A stretch of DNA of 64,000 nucleotides from Bifidobacterium leontopitheci (GCF_009193355.1 NZ_WBVT01000001.1:62001-126000), one strand, 5' to 3'. Shown: positions 1-12,562, numbered from the stretch's first letter. Made by a program: numbers and translations. The notes: generated from the sequence alone by a model not told the origin.

Positions 1-377
1 TCGTCCAGCGTTGCCAGCACGTTCTCCAGATAATGGTTCGACTTCTCCAGCTTGTCGTAGAAGAACAGGTAGCTTTCCGAGAACTCGAAATCCTCGAGGT
101 TCCAACGGTGCATGAGCTCATAGCGCAGCGTGTTGAGCGACGCGAACATCCAGCAGCGGCCCGAACGTTCCTGATTGGTGATCGTGCCCTGCTTGAGCTC
201 CACAGAGAAGGTGCGTGGCAGCTCGCGAAGGCCGCGATACGAGGTCGCGGCCTTCAGCACGCCGCCTGACACCGCGGCGTTGGCCGCCACCAGGTTCGCA
301 CGGTCGCCGTTGAATCGCGTCGAGTACTCATGAAGACGTTCCGGGGTCAGACCCCGCTCTGACTGGCTTTCGGCCAT
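1..377 (-). CDS. pepC: Aminopeptidase C (bleomycin hydrolase family), C-terminal part outside window
   Basis: Cytoplasmic cysteine aminopeptidase of the C1B/bleomycin hydrolase family, which trims N-terminal residues from peptides taken up or released by protein turnover. The minus strand reads from ATG at 377 and runs off the left edge, giving about 125 codons. The family signature NQERSGRCWMFASLN is present, with the catalytic cysteine at about residue 75; the catalytic His and Asn would lie outside the window. A ribosome-binding site (GAAAGGA) sits about 9 nt before the ATG. It is divergent from the exonuclease III gene, with about 125 bp between. Identity is secure; completeness cannot be judged. 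Confidence 0.93.
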   Translation of the reverse strand, partial: MAESQSERGLTPERLHEYSTRFNGDRANLVAANAAVSGGVLKAATSYRGLRELPRTFSVELKQGTITNQERSGRCWMFASLNTLRYELMHRWNLEDFEFSESYLFFYDKLEKSNHYLENVLATLD

Positions 378-488
378 ATGAAGTCGTCCTTTCGTGACGG
401 TGTGCATGAATGACACCGCAAGTCTACTCCCGCGCCACCATCGTCATGCCGTTGCCGCCGGCATAACCGTCGCGGGCGTGTCGGCGGC

Positions 489-494
489 TATCAT
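489..494 (+). promoter_or_regulatory. -10-like TATCAT, 7 nt before exonuclease III start
   Basis: TATCAT followed by 7 nt and then ATG at 502. There is no Shine-Dalgarno sequence before this ATG, so the transcript probably starts at or next to the start codon (leaderless). The same geometry recurs at several other genes in the window. Confidence 0.5.
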
Positions 495-501
495 GGCAGC
501 C

Positions 502-1359
502 ATGATCACCATCACCACAACGAACGTCAACGGCATCCGCGCGGCGAAACGCAAGGGCCTGCCAGACTGGGCGTACGACAACGCCCCCGATGTCTGGTGC
601 ATGCAGGAGGTGCGTGCGCCCCAGCCGGATGTCGACGCCATCATGGGCGAGCTCGCCGAGCGGTACGTCGAAGCGGACGCTGCCGCCGGTCCCGACGACG
701 TCACCGCCATGAACGAGGTGTGCCGCGTCAAAGGGCGCGCCGGCGTCGCACTGCTCGCCGACCTGCCCGTCACCGCACGCCGGTACGGCCTGCCCGGCCT
801 CGGCGAGGATGTCGACTCCGGACGTTGGATCGAGGCCGACGTGCGTACGCCGCAAGGCTACGAGATCACCGTCGCCAGCGTGTACGTGCACTCGGGCAAC
901 GCCGACGATCCGGTCAAGATGCGGCAGAAGTATCGGTTCCTCGACGCGATGAACGAACGGCTGGCGGCGCTTCGTGACGAGGCGGCTCGCGGCGGCCGGC
1001 AGTCGGTGCTGTGCGGCGACTACAACATCGCGCACACGCCGCTCGACATCAAAAACGCGAAGGCGAACGTCAAGCACGCCGGATTCCTGCCTGAGGAGCG
1101 CGCCTACATGGACCATTGGCTTGGCGACCTGGAGTTCGTCGACGTGATGCGCGCGCTCGCCGGCGACATCGACGGCCCGTACACGTGGTGGAGCCAACGT
1201 GGCCGCGCTTTCGACAACAACGTCGGCTGGAGGATTGACTACCAGCTCGCCACCCCGGAACTGGCCGAAACCGCGCGCGGGTTCGTCATCGACAAGGCGC
1301 CCAGCTACGACGCGCGATGGTCCGACCATGCGCCGCTGACGATTCGCTACGACGTGTGA
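502..1359 (+). CDS. xth: Exodeoxyribonuclease III / AP endonuclease
   Basis: Base-excision repair nuclease of the endonuclease/exonuclease/phosphatase fold that cleaves at abasic sites and degrades 3' ends of duplex DNA. It has 285 aa. Visible motifs are NVNGIRAA at residues 8-15, metal-binding Glu in MQEVRA at about residue 36, GDYNIAHTPLDI in the middle, and the C-terminal SDHAPL with the catalytic His at about 276. The frame is open upstream to 394, but conservation begins at MITITTTNVNG, so ATG 502 is used; a -10-like TATCAT lies 7 nt before it. It is divergent from pepC and is followed by the DUF3710 gene after about 110 bp. Family assignment is firm. Confidence 0.93.
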   Translation: MITITTTNVNGIRAAKRKGLPDWAYDNAPDVWCMQEVRAPQPDVDAIMGELAERYVEADAAAGPDDVTAMNEVCRVKGRAGVALLADLPVTARRYGLPGLGEDVDSGRWIEADVRTPQGYEITVASVYVHSGNADDPVKMRQKYRFLDAMNERLAALRDEAARGGRQSVLCGDYNIAHTPLDIKNAKANVKHAGFLPEERAYMDHWLGDLEFVDVMRALAGDIDGPYTWWSQRGRAFDNNVGWRIDYQLATPELAETARGFVIDKAPSYDARWSDHAPLTIRYDV

Positions 1360-1473
1360 GCGCGGCCGTTCCCAGCGAAACGCAAGGGCAGGTGCTACGC
1401 TAGTCGCTAGTCACGGATGCGCCGGCACCGGCGCCCGTCACCGAAGCAACGTCACAACGAAACGAGGATACCC

Positions 1474-2343
1474 ATGGGACTGTTCGGATTCGGCAAGAAG
1501 AAGCGTGAGCGCGAGGCCGAGGAGGCCGCCGCGAAGGCCGAGGAGGAGAGCGCGAAGGCCGCCGAAGCCTCGCAGTCCGAGGATGAGGACGACGAGTCCG
1601 GGGACGCCGCCGCCGAGGCCGCGCCGACCGTCGCCCGCGACACCTATGAGGGCCGCGGCGAGACGTGGGGCCCGTGGGACGTCGACGACGAGGACGTGCC
1701 CGACTACGACGACTACCTCGACATGGGTTCCTATTATCTGCCGTATCTGCCGGGCCTGCAGCTGCGCATCAAGGCGAACCGCGCCACCCAGGAGGTGCTG
1801 GGCACGACCATCACCTACGGCGCATCCAGCCTGGAGATCGAGGCGTTCGCCGCGCCCAAGACGCTCGGCCTGTGGGACGACGTGCGCGCCGACTTGATTG
1901 AAGGCAACGAGAACGCCGAGGAGCAGCCCGGCGTGTTCGGCACCGAGCTGCAGCTGCCGGTCACGCTCAAGGGCGGCCGCACCCTGCGCACGCGCATCGT
2001 CGGCGTCGACGGCCCGCGCTGGATGCTGCGTGGCATCTTTTCAGGCAAGGCGGCGACCGATCCGGACGCCGACGAGACCAAGGCGCTGAACAAGTACTTC
2101 GCTGACATCGTGGTCGAGCGCGGCGAGGAGCCGCTCGCCCCGCGCGACCTCATCCCCATGCACCCGCCCGTCACCCCCGCCCAGCGCAAGGCCGCCGAGG
2201 AGATGGCCGCGGCCGACGAGACGGAAGGCAAGGAGCATCTCAAGGACATTCCGAACAAGCCCGACGGCCCGTTCGACTCCGACCAGCAGACCGAAGTGAA
2301 GACCACGCTGGCCCGCGGCCCGATGTTCTCCGAAGTGCGGTGA
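1474..2343 (+). CDS. DUF3710 domain-containing protein
   Basis: Conserved actinobacterial protein of unknown function, 289 aa. The first 55 residues are a lysine/glutamate/alanine-rich, probably helical and disordered segment starting MGLFGFGKKK. The remaining globular part (about residues 65-245) carries the DUF3710 pattern, with an acidic lead-in (VDDEDVPDYDDYLDMG) and an RTRIVGVDGPRWMLRGIFSG stretch. No membrane segment or catalytic motif is seen. Start ATG 1474 follows CGAGGA. The downstream DUF3159 gene begins 28 bp after the stop, and this pairing is common in actinobacteria, so the two are probably co-transcribed and linked in function. Confidence 0.85.
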   Translation: MGLFGFGKKKREREAEEAAAKAEEESAKAAEASQSEDEDDESGDAAAEAAPTVARDTYEGRGETWGPWDVDDEDVPDYDDYLDMGSYYLPYLPGLQLRIKANRATQEVLGTTITYGASSLEIEAFAAPKTLGLWDDVRADLIEGNENAEEQPGVFGTELQLPVTLKGGRTLRTRIVGVDGPRWMLRGIFSGKAATDPDADETKALNKYFADIVVERGEEPLAPRDLIPMHPPVTPAQRKAAEEMAAADETEGKEHLKDIPNKPDGPFDSDQQTEVKTTLARGPMFSEVR

Positions 2344-2371
2344 CGGCGGACCCGGCAATCAAGGGAGAACG

Positions 2372-3124
2372 ATGGCCGAAGGCAAGGACCAGCGCAGGCG
2401 CACCGGCATGGCGGCGCTCGCACAGGCGGGGGAGGACGACGACTTCTCCGTCATCGATGCGATCGGAGGACCGCGTGGCGTCGTCGAATCGATGCTTCCC
2501 GGCGTCCTGTTCGTCGTGCTGTTCGTCGTCACGAACAACCTCAACCTCACCATCGGGGTGTCGGCCGCGCTGGCCGCGCTGCAGGTGATCGTCAGGCTCG
2601 TGCAGCGGCAGTCGGTGATGGGTGCGCTCAGCGGCCTGCTGGCCGTGGGCATCTGCCTGGTCTGGGCATGGAAAAGCCACGAGGCGCGCAACTACTATAT
2701 GTTCGGCTTCCTGACCAACGCCGTGTACCTGGTGCTGCTGTCGCTGTCGCTGGCCGTGCGCGTGCCGGGGCTGGGCCTGATGGTCGAGTTCATCCGCAGC
2801 CTGCCCACGGAACGGTTCCGTGCATGGTTCGATGACTGGATGGGCGACCGGGCGCTCAAACGCGCCTACATGCGCGCGACCGCACTGTGGATCGGCGTGT
2901 TCGCGCTGCGTCTGGCGGTGCAGGTGCCGTTGTACCTCACCGACAACGTGGTGTGGCTGGGCACGACCCGTCTGCTCATGGGCATCCCGTTCTGGGCGTT
3001 GGCGATCTGGGTGTCGTACCTGATCATCGCCACGCCGCTGCACCGGCACAAGGCCGCGGCGAAGGCGGCCGCGCAGGACGTTGCTGTGAAGGACGCCGCC
3101 GCTCCCACAGACAGCAGGAAGTGA
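2372..3124 (+). CDS. DUF3159 family integral membrane protein
   Basis: Membrane protein of 250 aa with about six hydrophobic segments between residues 45 and 225, arranged as three helical pairs. The N-terminus is soluble and the tail is lysine/alanine-rich. The pattern matches DUF3159, whose members usually sit beside DUF3710. The function is unknown; no transport motif is visible. Start ATG 2372 has GGGAGA about 4 nt upstream. It follows the DUF3710 gene by 28 bp and precedes an RNA methyltransferase by 76 bp, so all three may form one transcription unit. Confidence 0.85.
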   Translation: MAEGKDQRRRTGMAALAQAGEDDDFSVIDAIGGPRGVVESMLPGVLFVVLFVVTNNLNLTIGVSAALAALQVIVRLVQRQSVMGALSGLLAVGICLVWAWKSHEARNYYMFGFLTNAVYLVLLSLSLAVRVPGLGLMVEFIRSLPTERFRAWFDDWMGDRALKRAYMRATALWIGVFALRLAVQVPLYLTDNVVWLGTTRLLMGIPFWALAIWVSYLIIATPLHRHKAAAKAAAQDVAVKDAAAPTDSRK

Positions 3125-3200
3125 CGGACCACATGCCGGCGGTCGCCCATGACGGACCGTGCCGGCGCCGATAAGCCAAGCGAAAGGAACAACAACCCCC

Positions 3201-4466
3201 ATGGATGTTCGCATGCGCATCGAACGATACGCCGATCAGGGACGTTGCGTCGGCCACATCGACGGCCGTGTCGTGTTCGTACGGTTCGCGCTGCCCGGCG
3301 AGCTGGTCGACGTCCGTCTCGACGAGCCGCATGACCGCGACGACCGCTACTGGACCGGCGAGGTCGTCAACGTGCTGGAGGCAGGCGACGACCGCGTGGA
3401 GCCCGCATGGCCGCTTGCCGGCCCGCTCGCCATGGGTGGGGGAGTCGGCGGCGCCGACCTCGTGCACGTCAGCCTCGACGGGCAGCTGCGCTGGAAGACG
3501 GCGACGATCAACGAGCAGATGAGCCGACTCGGCCATGTGACCACGGACGTGACGGTCGACCGCATGCCCGGCGACGAACAGTCCGGCGGACTGCACTGGC
3601 GCACCCGCATCGAGATGATCGCCGACGAGGACGGCCGCCCCTCCATGCGCCGCCGCGGCACCCATGTGCGCGTGCCGCTGGACACCATGCCGCTCGCCTC
3701 CCGTGAGCTGCTCGATGTCGCCGACGCCGAGCATGTCTGGGATGGCGGATTCGAGCCGGGCGCGCAGATCAGGCTGTCCGTCCCCGAGCCGCGCGAGAAC
3801 GGCAAATCCGACGACAACTATGCGGTGCTCGTGGACGGCCGTCTGCGGGCGGGCCGTCAGGAGCTGACCGAAACCGTCACCGTCGCCGGCCGCGCGTTCC
3901 ATTATCAGGTCGACGCCAACGGCTTCTGGCAGGTGCACCGGCAGGCGCCGCTGGCGCTCACCGGCCACGTGATCGACCTCGCGCGCCGGCAGATCGGCGA
4001 CGCGGCGTCCGCATGCGTGTGGGACCTGTTCTCAGGCTCCGGACTGTTCACCCTGCCGCTGGCCACCCTGACCAGCCCCCGTACGCGCATGCTCAGCGTC
4101 GAAGGCGGCAAACGGGCCGTGCACCACGCGCAACGCAACCTGCGCGCGCTGGACCTCGCCGACGTCGACGCGCGATGCGGCGACGTGGCGGCCACGCTCG
4201 CCCAGGTGCCCGCCAACCTGGCACGGCCCGATCTGGTCGTGCTCGACCCGCCTCGCGCCGGAGCGCATGCCAAGGTGTGCCGCCAGATCGCCGCGGCAGG
4301 CGCCCGCTCGGTCATCTACATCGCCTGCGACCCGACCAGCCTCGCCCGCGACACCGCCACGCTTGTCGCCGAAGGATACACGCTGCGTGACATTCACGCG
4401 TTCGACATCTACCCGATGACCCACCACGTCGAGACGGTCGCGCTGTTCGTCCGGGAAGGCCGCTGA
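3201..4466 (+). CDS. TRAM-domain class I RNA (uracil-5-)-methyltransferase
   Basis: SAM-dependent RNA methyltransferase of the TrmA/RlmC/RlmD group, which methylates C5 of uridine in rRNA or tRNA. It has 421 aa. An N-terminal TRAM-like RNA-binding domain (GHIDGRVVFVRFALPGELV) occupies about residues 1-65. The C-terminal Rossmann domain shows the SAM-binding CVWDLFSGSGLFTLPLA, then VVLDPPRAGAH and IYIACDPTSLARD; Cys at about 376 is the expected catalytic nucleophile. Start ATG 3201 follows GAAAGGAAC; an upstream in-frame ATG at 3159 is less likely. No four-cysteine iron-sulfur cluster like that of E. coli RlmD is visible. The exact RNA substrate cannot be read from the sequence. Confidence 0.88.
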   Translation: MDVRMRIERYADQGRCVGHIDGRVVFVRFALPGELVDVRLDEPHDRDDRYWTGEVVNVLEAGDDRVEPAWPLAGPLAMGGGVGGADLVHVSLDGQLRWKTATINEQMSRLGHVTTDVTVDRMPGDEQSGGLHWRTRIEMIADEDGRPSMRRRGTHVRVPLDTMPLASRELLDVADAEHVWDGGFEPGAQIRLSVPEPRENGKSDDNYAVLVDGRLRAGRQELTETVTVAGRAFHYQVDANGFWQVHRQAPLALTGHVIDLARRQIGDAASACVWDLFSGSGLFTLPLATLTSPRTRMLSVEGGKRAVHHAQRNLRALDLADVDARCGDVAATLAQVPANLARPDLVVLDPPRAGAHAKVCRQIAAAGARSVIYIACDPTSLARDTATLVAEGYTLRDIHAFDIYPMTHHVETVALFVREGR

Positions 4467-4532
4467 CCGATGGGCGCGCGCAGGCGACATCCGCACCGGG
4501 CCAGGACCGCCGCGTGGGGAGTGCACCACGTC

Positions 4533-5099
4533 ATGCGCAGGATCGCCGCCATCCTGTGCACGCTGGCCGCCGTCAGCTCGCTCGCCGGCTGCGTCCCCCA
4601 AGGCAAGGCGGTCGGCGACACGCAGGAGCGCGAGCCGGCGGTGGCGCACGAGGGCATCGAACAGCCCGACATGATCATCGGCGTCATCGGCTCGAAGGAC
4701 ACCGACGTCGACGCGCTCGTGCTCGACGCCTTCCACGACGCCGACCTGCAGGCGCCCTACATCTCGACCAACGCCGTCACCGACCCCGTCAAGGCCGCCT
4801 GCCAGGGGGTGGAGACGATGACCGTGCGCAAGGTGAGCGTCATCATGGTCAGCGGCATCGACGTCACCGACGCCGACCGCGACGACTGGGACATGGCGCT
4901 GACCGGTGCGCGCGAGGCCGGCATCCCGGTCGTGCTGCTCAACCCGGTCCATCCGCCAATCGACGATACGCTGTTCGCCGCAACGTTCGTCATCAACGAC
5001 CGCGACGCCGAGGCGACGCCGCTGAACGAGGCCATCGCCACCATCATCGACGACAAGCCGCATCCGCGGCAGGTCACCGTCTCCACGATCGTCTCCTGA
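4533..5099 (+). CDS. Predicted lipoprotein, possible small periplasmic-binding-protein-like fold
   Basis: Exported lipoprotein of 188 aa whose function I do not recognise. The N-terminus MRRIAAILCTLAAVSSLAGC is a lipoprotein signal peptide with lipobox LAGC, so Cys20 would be lipidated. The remainder alternates strand and helix (MIIGVIGSKDTDVDALVLDAF, SVIMVSGIDV, GIPVVLLNPV) like one lobe of a type 1 periplasmic binding protein, but it is about half the usual length and may be a degenerate or single-domain relative. The frame is open from 4470, but the signal peptide favours ATG 4533. It follows the methyltransferase closely and precedes a P-type ATPase. Confidence 0.7.
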   Translation: MRRIAAILCTLAAVSSLAGCVPQGKAVGDTQEREPAVAHEGIEQPDMIIGVIGSKDTDVDALVLDAFHDADLQAPYISTNAVTDPVKAACQGVETMTVRKVSVIMVSGIDVTDADRDDWDMALTGAREAGIPVVLLNPVHPPIDDTLFAATFVINDRDAEATPLNEAIATIIDDKPHPRQVTVSTIVS

Positions 5100-5174
5100 C
5101 CCGTTCCGTTCCAGCTGACAGGTCGGCGGGCGATATCATCCGCGCGCCTGATGCTGCCGGCCGATACCCGCGGC

Positions 5175-5180
5175 TATGGT
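5175..5180 (+). promoter_or_regulatory. -10-like TATGGT, 7 nt before P-type ATPase start
   Basis: TATGGT, 7 nt, then ATG at 5188. The intervening GGAGACC is too close to act as a normal ribosome-binding site, so a leaderless transcript is plausible. Confidence 0.4.
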
Positions 5181-5187
5181 GGAGACC

Positions 5188-7680
5188 ATGAGCGAACAGC
5201 TGAACCTCCCACACGTCGAAGAGACCGGCCTGACCGACGCGCAGGCGCAGATGGCCGTCGAAGCGGGCCGCGCCAACACGGTCAGGCAGACCACATCCCG
5301 TTCCATCGCCGACATCGTGCGCGCGAACGTGTTCACGCTGTTCAACGGCATCATCGTCGCCGCGATGATCCTCGTGCTGCTCGCCGGATCATGGAAGGAC
5401 GCCGTCTTCGGCTTCGTCATCATCATCAACACCGGCATCGGCATCGTCACCGAGCTCAAGGCCAAGCGTACGCTCGACCGGCTGTCGATCCTCGTCGCAT
5501 CCGACTATGTGGTGCGACGTTCGGGACGCGACACGCGGGTGCCGTCCGCTGGCATCGTGCTCGACGACCTGCTGTGGGTGCGCTCCGGCGAGCAGGTGCC
5601 CGCCGACGCCCGCGTCGTGCGCACGTGGGGACTGGAGCTCGACGAGTCCATGCTCACCGGAGAGTCGCGCACCGTGCGCAAGCGTGAGGGCGACGAGGTG
5701 TATTCCGGCTCGGCCGCGGTCTCCGGAGTCGCGCTCGTCCACGTCAACGCGGTCGGCGAGCACAGCTATGCGGCCACGCTCACCGCCCGCGCCAAGGTGT
5801 ACAAGAAGACCGTCTCCGACCTGAACAAGGGCATCAACACGATTCTCAAGTTCATGACGTTCCTCGTCGTGCCGCTGTGTGCGCTGCTGATCTGGTCGCA
5901 GGTGCGCACGGTCGGCGGATGGGATTACGCCGTGGCCACAGGATCTTGGCGGCAGGCGGTCATCTCCGCCGTGGCCGGCGTGGTCGGCATGATCCCCGAA
6001 GGTCTCGTGCTGCTCACCTCGCTGAACTTCGCCGTCGCCGCGATGCGGCTCGCCCGCAAGAACACGCTCGTCCAGGAGCTGGAATCCGTGGAGACGCTCG
6101 CGCGCGTCGACTGCCTGAACCTTGACAAGACCGGCACCATCACCGACGGCGGCATCGCGTTCGACCGCATCGTGCCGCTCGACCGCGACGCACCGGTCTC
6201 GCCGCGGACCATGCAGGCCCTGTACGACCTTGCGGACGAGGGGCAGCCGAACGCCACCGGACGGGCGATCCTCGACGCGCTGGGCGCGCAGGGCGTCCTC
6301 TCCGGCGCGGTCGCCGCGCGCGTGCCGTTCTCCTCCGCCCGCAAGTGGAGCGCCATCGCCTATGGTCCGTCGGCCGACGAGCCGTCGCAGGGCGGCGCCG
6401 GTGTATGGTACATGGGCGCGCCCGAGGTGCTGCTCGCCGCGCTGCCCGGCGACCATGCTGCCGTGCTCGCGCAGGTGAACGATCATGCGGCGGAAGGCAG
6501 CCGCGTCGTCCTGCTCGCCCGCGCCGACGGCCCGGCGCCGCAGGATTTCGCCGACGATCCGAGCCTGCTGGCCGATGCGCGGCCCGTCGCGCTCGTCCTG
6601 TGCTCGGAACGGATCCGCGACGACGCGCAGCCGACGCTCGCCTGGTTCCGCGACCAGGGGGTTCGCTGCCGCATCATCTCCGGCGACAACCCCGTCACCG
6701 TCGGCGCGATCGCCGCTAAGGTGCGGCTCACCGGCTCGCGCAAGCCGGTCGCCATGGACGCCCGCAAGCTTCCTGAGGACGTGGACGAGCTGGCGCGCGT
6801 GCTCGAGGACGTCGACGTGATCGGCCGCGTGCTGCCCGACCAGAAGAAGGCCATCGTCGACGCGCTGCACGTCGGCGGGCACGTGGTGGCGATGACCGGC
6901 GACGGCGTCAACGACGCGCTCGCCATCAAGGAGGCGGACCTCGGCATCGCCATGGGCAACGCCGCTCCGGCCACCAAGGCCGTCGCGCAGGTCGTGCTCG
7001 TCGACTCGAAGTTCTCCCACCTGCCCGACGTCGTCGCCCGCGGCCGTCAGGTCATGGCCAACATGGAGCGCGTCGCCAGCCTGTTCCTCGTCAAGACCGT
7101 CTATTCGGCGCTCATCTCGCTCGGCGTGGTGCTCACCGCGATACCGTTCCCGTATCTGCCCCGGCACATCACGTACGTGGGCGCGCTGACCATCGGCATG
7201 CCGGCGTTCATCCTCGCGCTCGCGCCGAACACGCGGCGCTACATCCCCGGGTTCCTTTCGCGTGTGATCCGGTTCGCGCTGCCCGGCGGCGTGGCCATCG
7301 CCCTGTCGGTGCTGCTGTCGTCCTGGCTGCTGCCGGACATCATGGGGTGGGACGTGTCCCGGCCCGCCGATCTCGCGGCGCTGCGCACCACCTGCGCGAT
7401 CATCGTGTTCGCGCTCGGCGTGTTCGTGCTCGCCCGCGTGGCCCGGCCGCTCAGCTCGTGGCGCGGCATACTGGTGGCCCTGTTCGCGGCGGCCGGCGTG
7501 ATCGGGCTGTTCATCCCGTTCGTCGCCCGGTTCTTCGCGCTGAGCCTGCCGACCGGCCGCGTGCTGACCGCTACGCTGATCGCACTGCTGCTGGCGGCGC
7601 TGCTGTTCGGCGTCTGCCACGTGGCGATCGGGTTCGTGGGGCGAATTTTCTCACATGACAAGCCGACACGCCAGAGCTGA
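5188..7680 (+). CDS. Cation-transporting P-type ATPase (CtpE-like)
   Basis: Membrane ion pump of the P-type ATPase family, 830 aa. It shows the actuator motif LTGES at about residues 156-160, the phosphorylated Asp in LDKTGT at about 313, and the hinge TGDGVND at about 570-576. Two membrane segments precede the actuator domain, two follow it, and about six lie at the C-terminus. The ion-site helix reads GMIPEGLVLLTS around 267-278 rather than the PEGLP of typical SERCA or MgtA pumps; this resembles the mycobacterial CtpE group, for which calcium uptake has been reported. No heavy-metal-binding CPC motif is seen. Substrate is therefore inferred as a divalent cation, perhaps Ca2+. Start ATG 5188 is preferred over ATG 5176. 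Confidence 0.88.
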   Translation: MSEQLNLPHVEETGLTDAQAQMAVEAGRANTVRQTTSRSIADIVRANVFTLFNGIIVAAMILVLLAGSWKDAVFGFVIIINTGIGIVTELKAKRTLDRLSILVASDYVVRRSGRDTRVPSAGIVLDDLLWVRSGEQVPADARVVRTWGLELDESMLTGESRTVRKREGDEVYSGSAAVSGVALVHVNAVGEHSYAATLTARAKVYKKTVSDLNKGINTILKFMTFLVVPLCALLIWSQVRTVGGWDYAVATGSWRQAVISAVAGVVGMIPEGLVLLTSLNFAVAAMRLARKNTLVQELESVETLARVDCLNLDKTGTITDGGIAFDRIVPLDRDAPVSPRTMQALYDLADEGQPNATGRAILDALGAQGVLSGAVAARVPFSSARKWSAIAYGPSADEPSQGGAGVWYMGAPEVLLAALPGDHAAVLAQVNDHAAEGSRVVLLARADGPAPQDFADDPSLLADARPVALVLCSERIRDDAQPTLAWFRDQGVRCRIISGDNPVTVGAIAAKVRLTGSRKPVAMDARKLPEDVDELARVLEDVDVIGRVLPDQKKAIVDALHVGGHVVAMTGDGVNDALAIKEADLGIAMGNAAPATKAVAQVVLVDSKFSHLPDVVARGRQVMANMERVASLFLVKTVYSALISLGVVLTAIPFPYLPRHITYVGALTIGMPAFILALAPNTRRYIPGFLSRVIRFALPGGVAIALSVLLSSWLLPDIMGWDVSRPADLAALRTTCAIIVFALGVFVLARVARPLSSWRGILVALFAAAGVIGLFIPFVARFFALSLPTGRVLTATLIALLLAALLFGVCHVAIGFVGRIFSHDKPTRQS

Positions 7681-7749
7681 AGTAACGTATCGTTATCGTT
7701 GTGCATGGATAATCACCCGTATAAGCGATTTCTCAAGCTCGGAGGAAGC

Positions 7750-10449
<2,700 letters not shown>

Positions 10450-10464
10450 GGGATATGAGCGGCT

Positions 10465-10497
10465 GAGGCCCCTCGGCCATCATCGCCGAGGGGCCTC
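10465..10497 (+). terminator. Hairpin terminator after acnA
   Basis: GAGGCCCCTCGGC and its perfect complement (13-bp arms, 7-nt loop) start 15 bp after the acnA stop. There is no long T-run, which is common in high-GC actinobacteria. Confidence 0.75.
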
Positions 10498-10530
10498 TCG
10501 CGTTTGTGGATGCCTGCTGGATATCGAAAC

Positions 10531-10567
10531 AGGCCGTTCCATCGCGTGGCTTGCGGTGGAACGGCCT
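10531..10567 (-). terminator. Hairpin terminator after ilvD
   Basis: Inverted repeat AGGCCGTTCCA / TGGAACGGCCT, extendable with one mismatch to 15-bp arms, lying 27 bp past the ilvD stop on the minus strand. Together with the acnA hairpin it separates two convergent genes. Confidence 0.65.
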
Positions 10568-10593
10568 GTTATGTCGTTCTAGGGGAGTCCCAA

Positions 10594-12459
10594 TCAGGCG
10601 AGGCCCGAGAGCTTATTGATAAGCTCCGGGTCGCGCGTAGCGCCCTTGTCGGCGGAGCGGGCGAAGGCGGCGTAGGCCTTGAGCGCCTGGCTCACCTTGC
10701 GGTCGCGGTGCGCCACGTAGCCGTCGCCGGCTTCGAGCTCGGCGCGGCGCTCGGCCAGCTGTTCGTCGGTCAGCTCGACGTTCACCTGACGCGCTTCGAT
10801 GTCGATGTTGATGATGTCGCCGTTCTTGATCAACGCGATCGGTCCCTTGTTGGCCGCTTCGGGGGCGATGTGGCCGATGGCCAGGCCCGAGGAGCCGCCG
10901 GAGTAGCGGCCGTCGGTGAGCATGGCGACCTGCTTGCCGATGCCCTTGCCCTTGACGAAGGAGGTCGGGTAGAGCATCTCCTGCATGCCCGGGCCGCCCT
11001 TCGGGCCCTCGTAGCGGATCACGAGCGCCATGCCGGGCTTGAGCGTGTCGTCGAGGATGACCTTGATGGCCTCCTCCTGCGATTCGACGACCAAAGCCGG
11101 TCCGCGGAACTTCCAGATCTCCTGCGGCACGCCGGCGGTCTTCACCACGCAGCCGTCGGGCGCGAGGTTGCCGCGCAGCACGGCGAGGCCGCCCTCGTGA
11201 ATCTCCGGGTGGTCGATGTCGTGGATCGCGCCGTGCTCGCGGTCCGTGTCGAGCGCGTCGAACAGCGTGGTGTGCGTCCACGGTTCGGGGGAGATGATGT
11301 GGCCCGGGGCAGCCTTGTACATCTGCTTGGCTTCCTCGGTGCAGGTGGGGCGCATGATGTCCCAGTCGTCGAGCTTGTCCTCGAGCTTGCGGTAGTCGAT
11401 GGAGTGCACGTCGCGGTGCAGCTTGCCGGCACGGTCGAGCTCGCCGAGGATGCCCGTGATGCCGCCGGCGCGATGCACGTCGGAGATCTCCCACTTGCCG
11501 GAAGGGCTGGCCTTGCAGATGCACGGCACGGTGTGGCTGATGCGTTCGATGTCGTCGAGCGTGAAGTCCACGTCGGCCGACTGGGCCATCGCGAGGATGT
11601 GCAGCACGGTGTTGGTGGAGCCGCCCATGGCCACGTCCATGGTCATGGCGTTCTCGAACGCGTGCTTGGTGGCGATGGAGCGCGGCAGCACGGAGTCGTC
11701 GGAATCGTGGTAGTACTGGTTCGCGATCTTGACGACCTGCTGCGCGGCGCGCTTGAACAGGTCCTTGCGGTAGGAGTGCGAGGCGAGGATCGTGCCGTTG
11801 CCGGGCAGGGCAAGGCCGATCGCCTCCGTGAGGCAGTTCATCGAGTTGGCGGTGAACATGCCGGCGCAGGAGCCGCAGGTCGGGCACACGGTCTTCTCGT
11901 AGTTGAGCAGGTCCTCCTCGGAGACGTTGTCGTCGGCGGAGGCGTACATCACGGAGATGAGGTCGGTGTTCTTCTTCACGGTGCCGTCGGCGAGCACCGT
12001 GGTGCCGGCCTCCATCGGGCCGCCGGAGACGAACACGGTCGGGATGTTCAGTCGCAGCGCGGCCATGAGCATGCCGGGGACGACCTTGTCGCAGTTCGGG
12101 ATGCAGATCAGGGCGTCGGCGCAGTGCGCGTTCACCTGGTATTCCACGGTGTCGGCGATGATGTCGCGGCTGGGCAGCGAGTAGAGCATACCGGTGTGGC
12201 CCATGGCGATGCCGTCGTCGACGGCCATGGTGTTGAACTCGCGCGGGATGCCGCCGGCCTCCTTGATGGCCTCAGAGACGATGCGGCCGACCTTGTTGAG
12301 GTGGACGTGGCCGGGAAGGAACTCGTCGAAGGAGTTCGCGATGGCGATGATGGGCTTGCGGCCCATGTCGTCGCCGCTGACGCCGGCGGCGCGGTAGAGG
12401 GCGCGTGCGCCTGCGAAGACGCGGCCGGACATGAGTTTTGCAGATCGCATTTCAGTCAT
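10594..12459 (-). CDS. ilvD: Dihydroxy-acid dehydratase
   Basis: Iron-sulfur enzyme of branched-chain amino acid synthesis that dehydrates 2,3-dihydroxy-3-methylbutanoate and its isoleucine-pathway counterpart. It has 621 aa, the full IlvD/Edd length. Conserved blocks are [37 protein letters not shown] (cluster Cys), [18 protein letters not shown] (cluster Cys) and [19 protein letters not shown]. The frame is open to 12507, but [12 protein letters not shown] at 12459 is the natural start. It is monocistronic and convergent with acnA. Confidence 0.95.
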   Translation of the reverse strand: MTEMRSAKLMSGRVFAGARALYRAAGVSGDDMGRKPIIAIANSFDEFLPGHVHLNKVGRIVSEAIKEAGGIPREFNTMAVDDGIAMGHTGMLYSLPSRDIIADTVEYQVNAHCADALICIPNCDKVVPGMLMAALRLNIPTVFVSGGPMEAGTTVLADGTVKKNTDLISVMYASADDNVSEEDLLNYEKTVCPTCGSCAGMFTANSMNCLTEAIGLALPGNGTILASHSYRKDLFKRAAQQVVKIANQYYHDSDDSVLPRSIATKHAFENAMTMDVAMGGSTNTVLHILAMAQSADVDFTLDDIERISHTVPCICKASPSGKWEISDVHRAGGITGILGELDRAGKLHRDVHSIDYRKLEDKLDDWDIMRPTCTEEAKQMYKAAPGHIISPEPWTHTTLFDALDTDREHGAIHDIDHPEIHEGGLAVLRGNLAPDGCVVKTAGVPQEIWKFRGPALVVESQEEAIKVILDDTLKPGMALVIRYEGPKGGPGMQEMLYPTSFVKGKGIGKQVAMLTDGRYSGGSSGLAIGHIAPEAANKGPIALIKNGDIINIDIEARQVNVELTDEQLAERRAELEAGDGYVAHRDRKVSQALKAYAAFARSADKGATRDPELINKLSGLA

Positions 12460-12562
12460 GGTTCTATTGAAGCCCTTGCAAGGGACACCCGTTTTGTCAA
12501 GAGTCAATATGTGGAATTCACACGGATGTTACGTTCGCCACGGCCTGAGTCGGATGCCTCGC

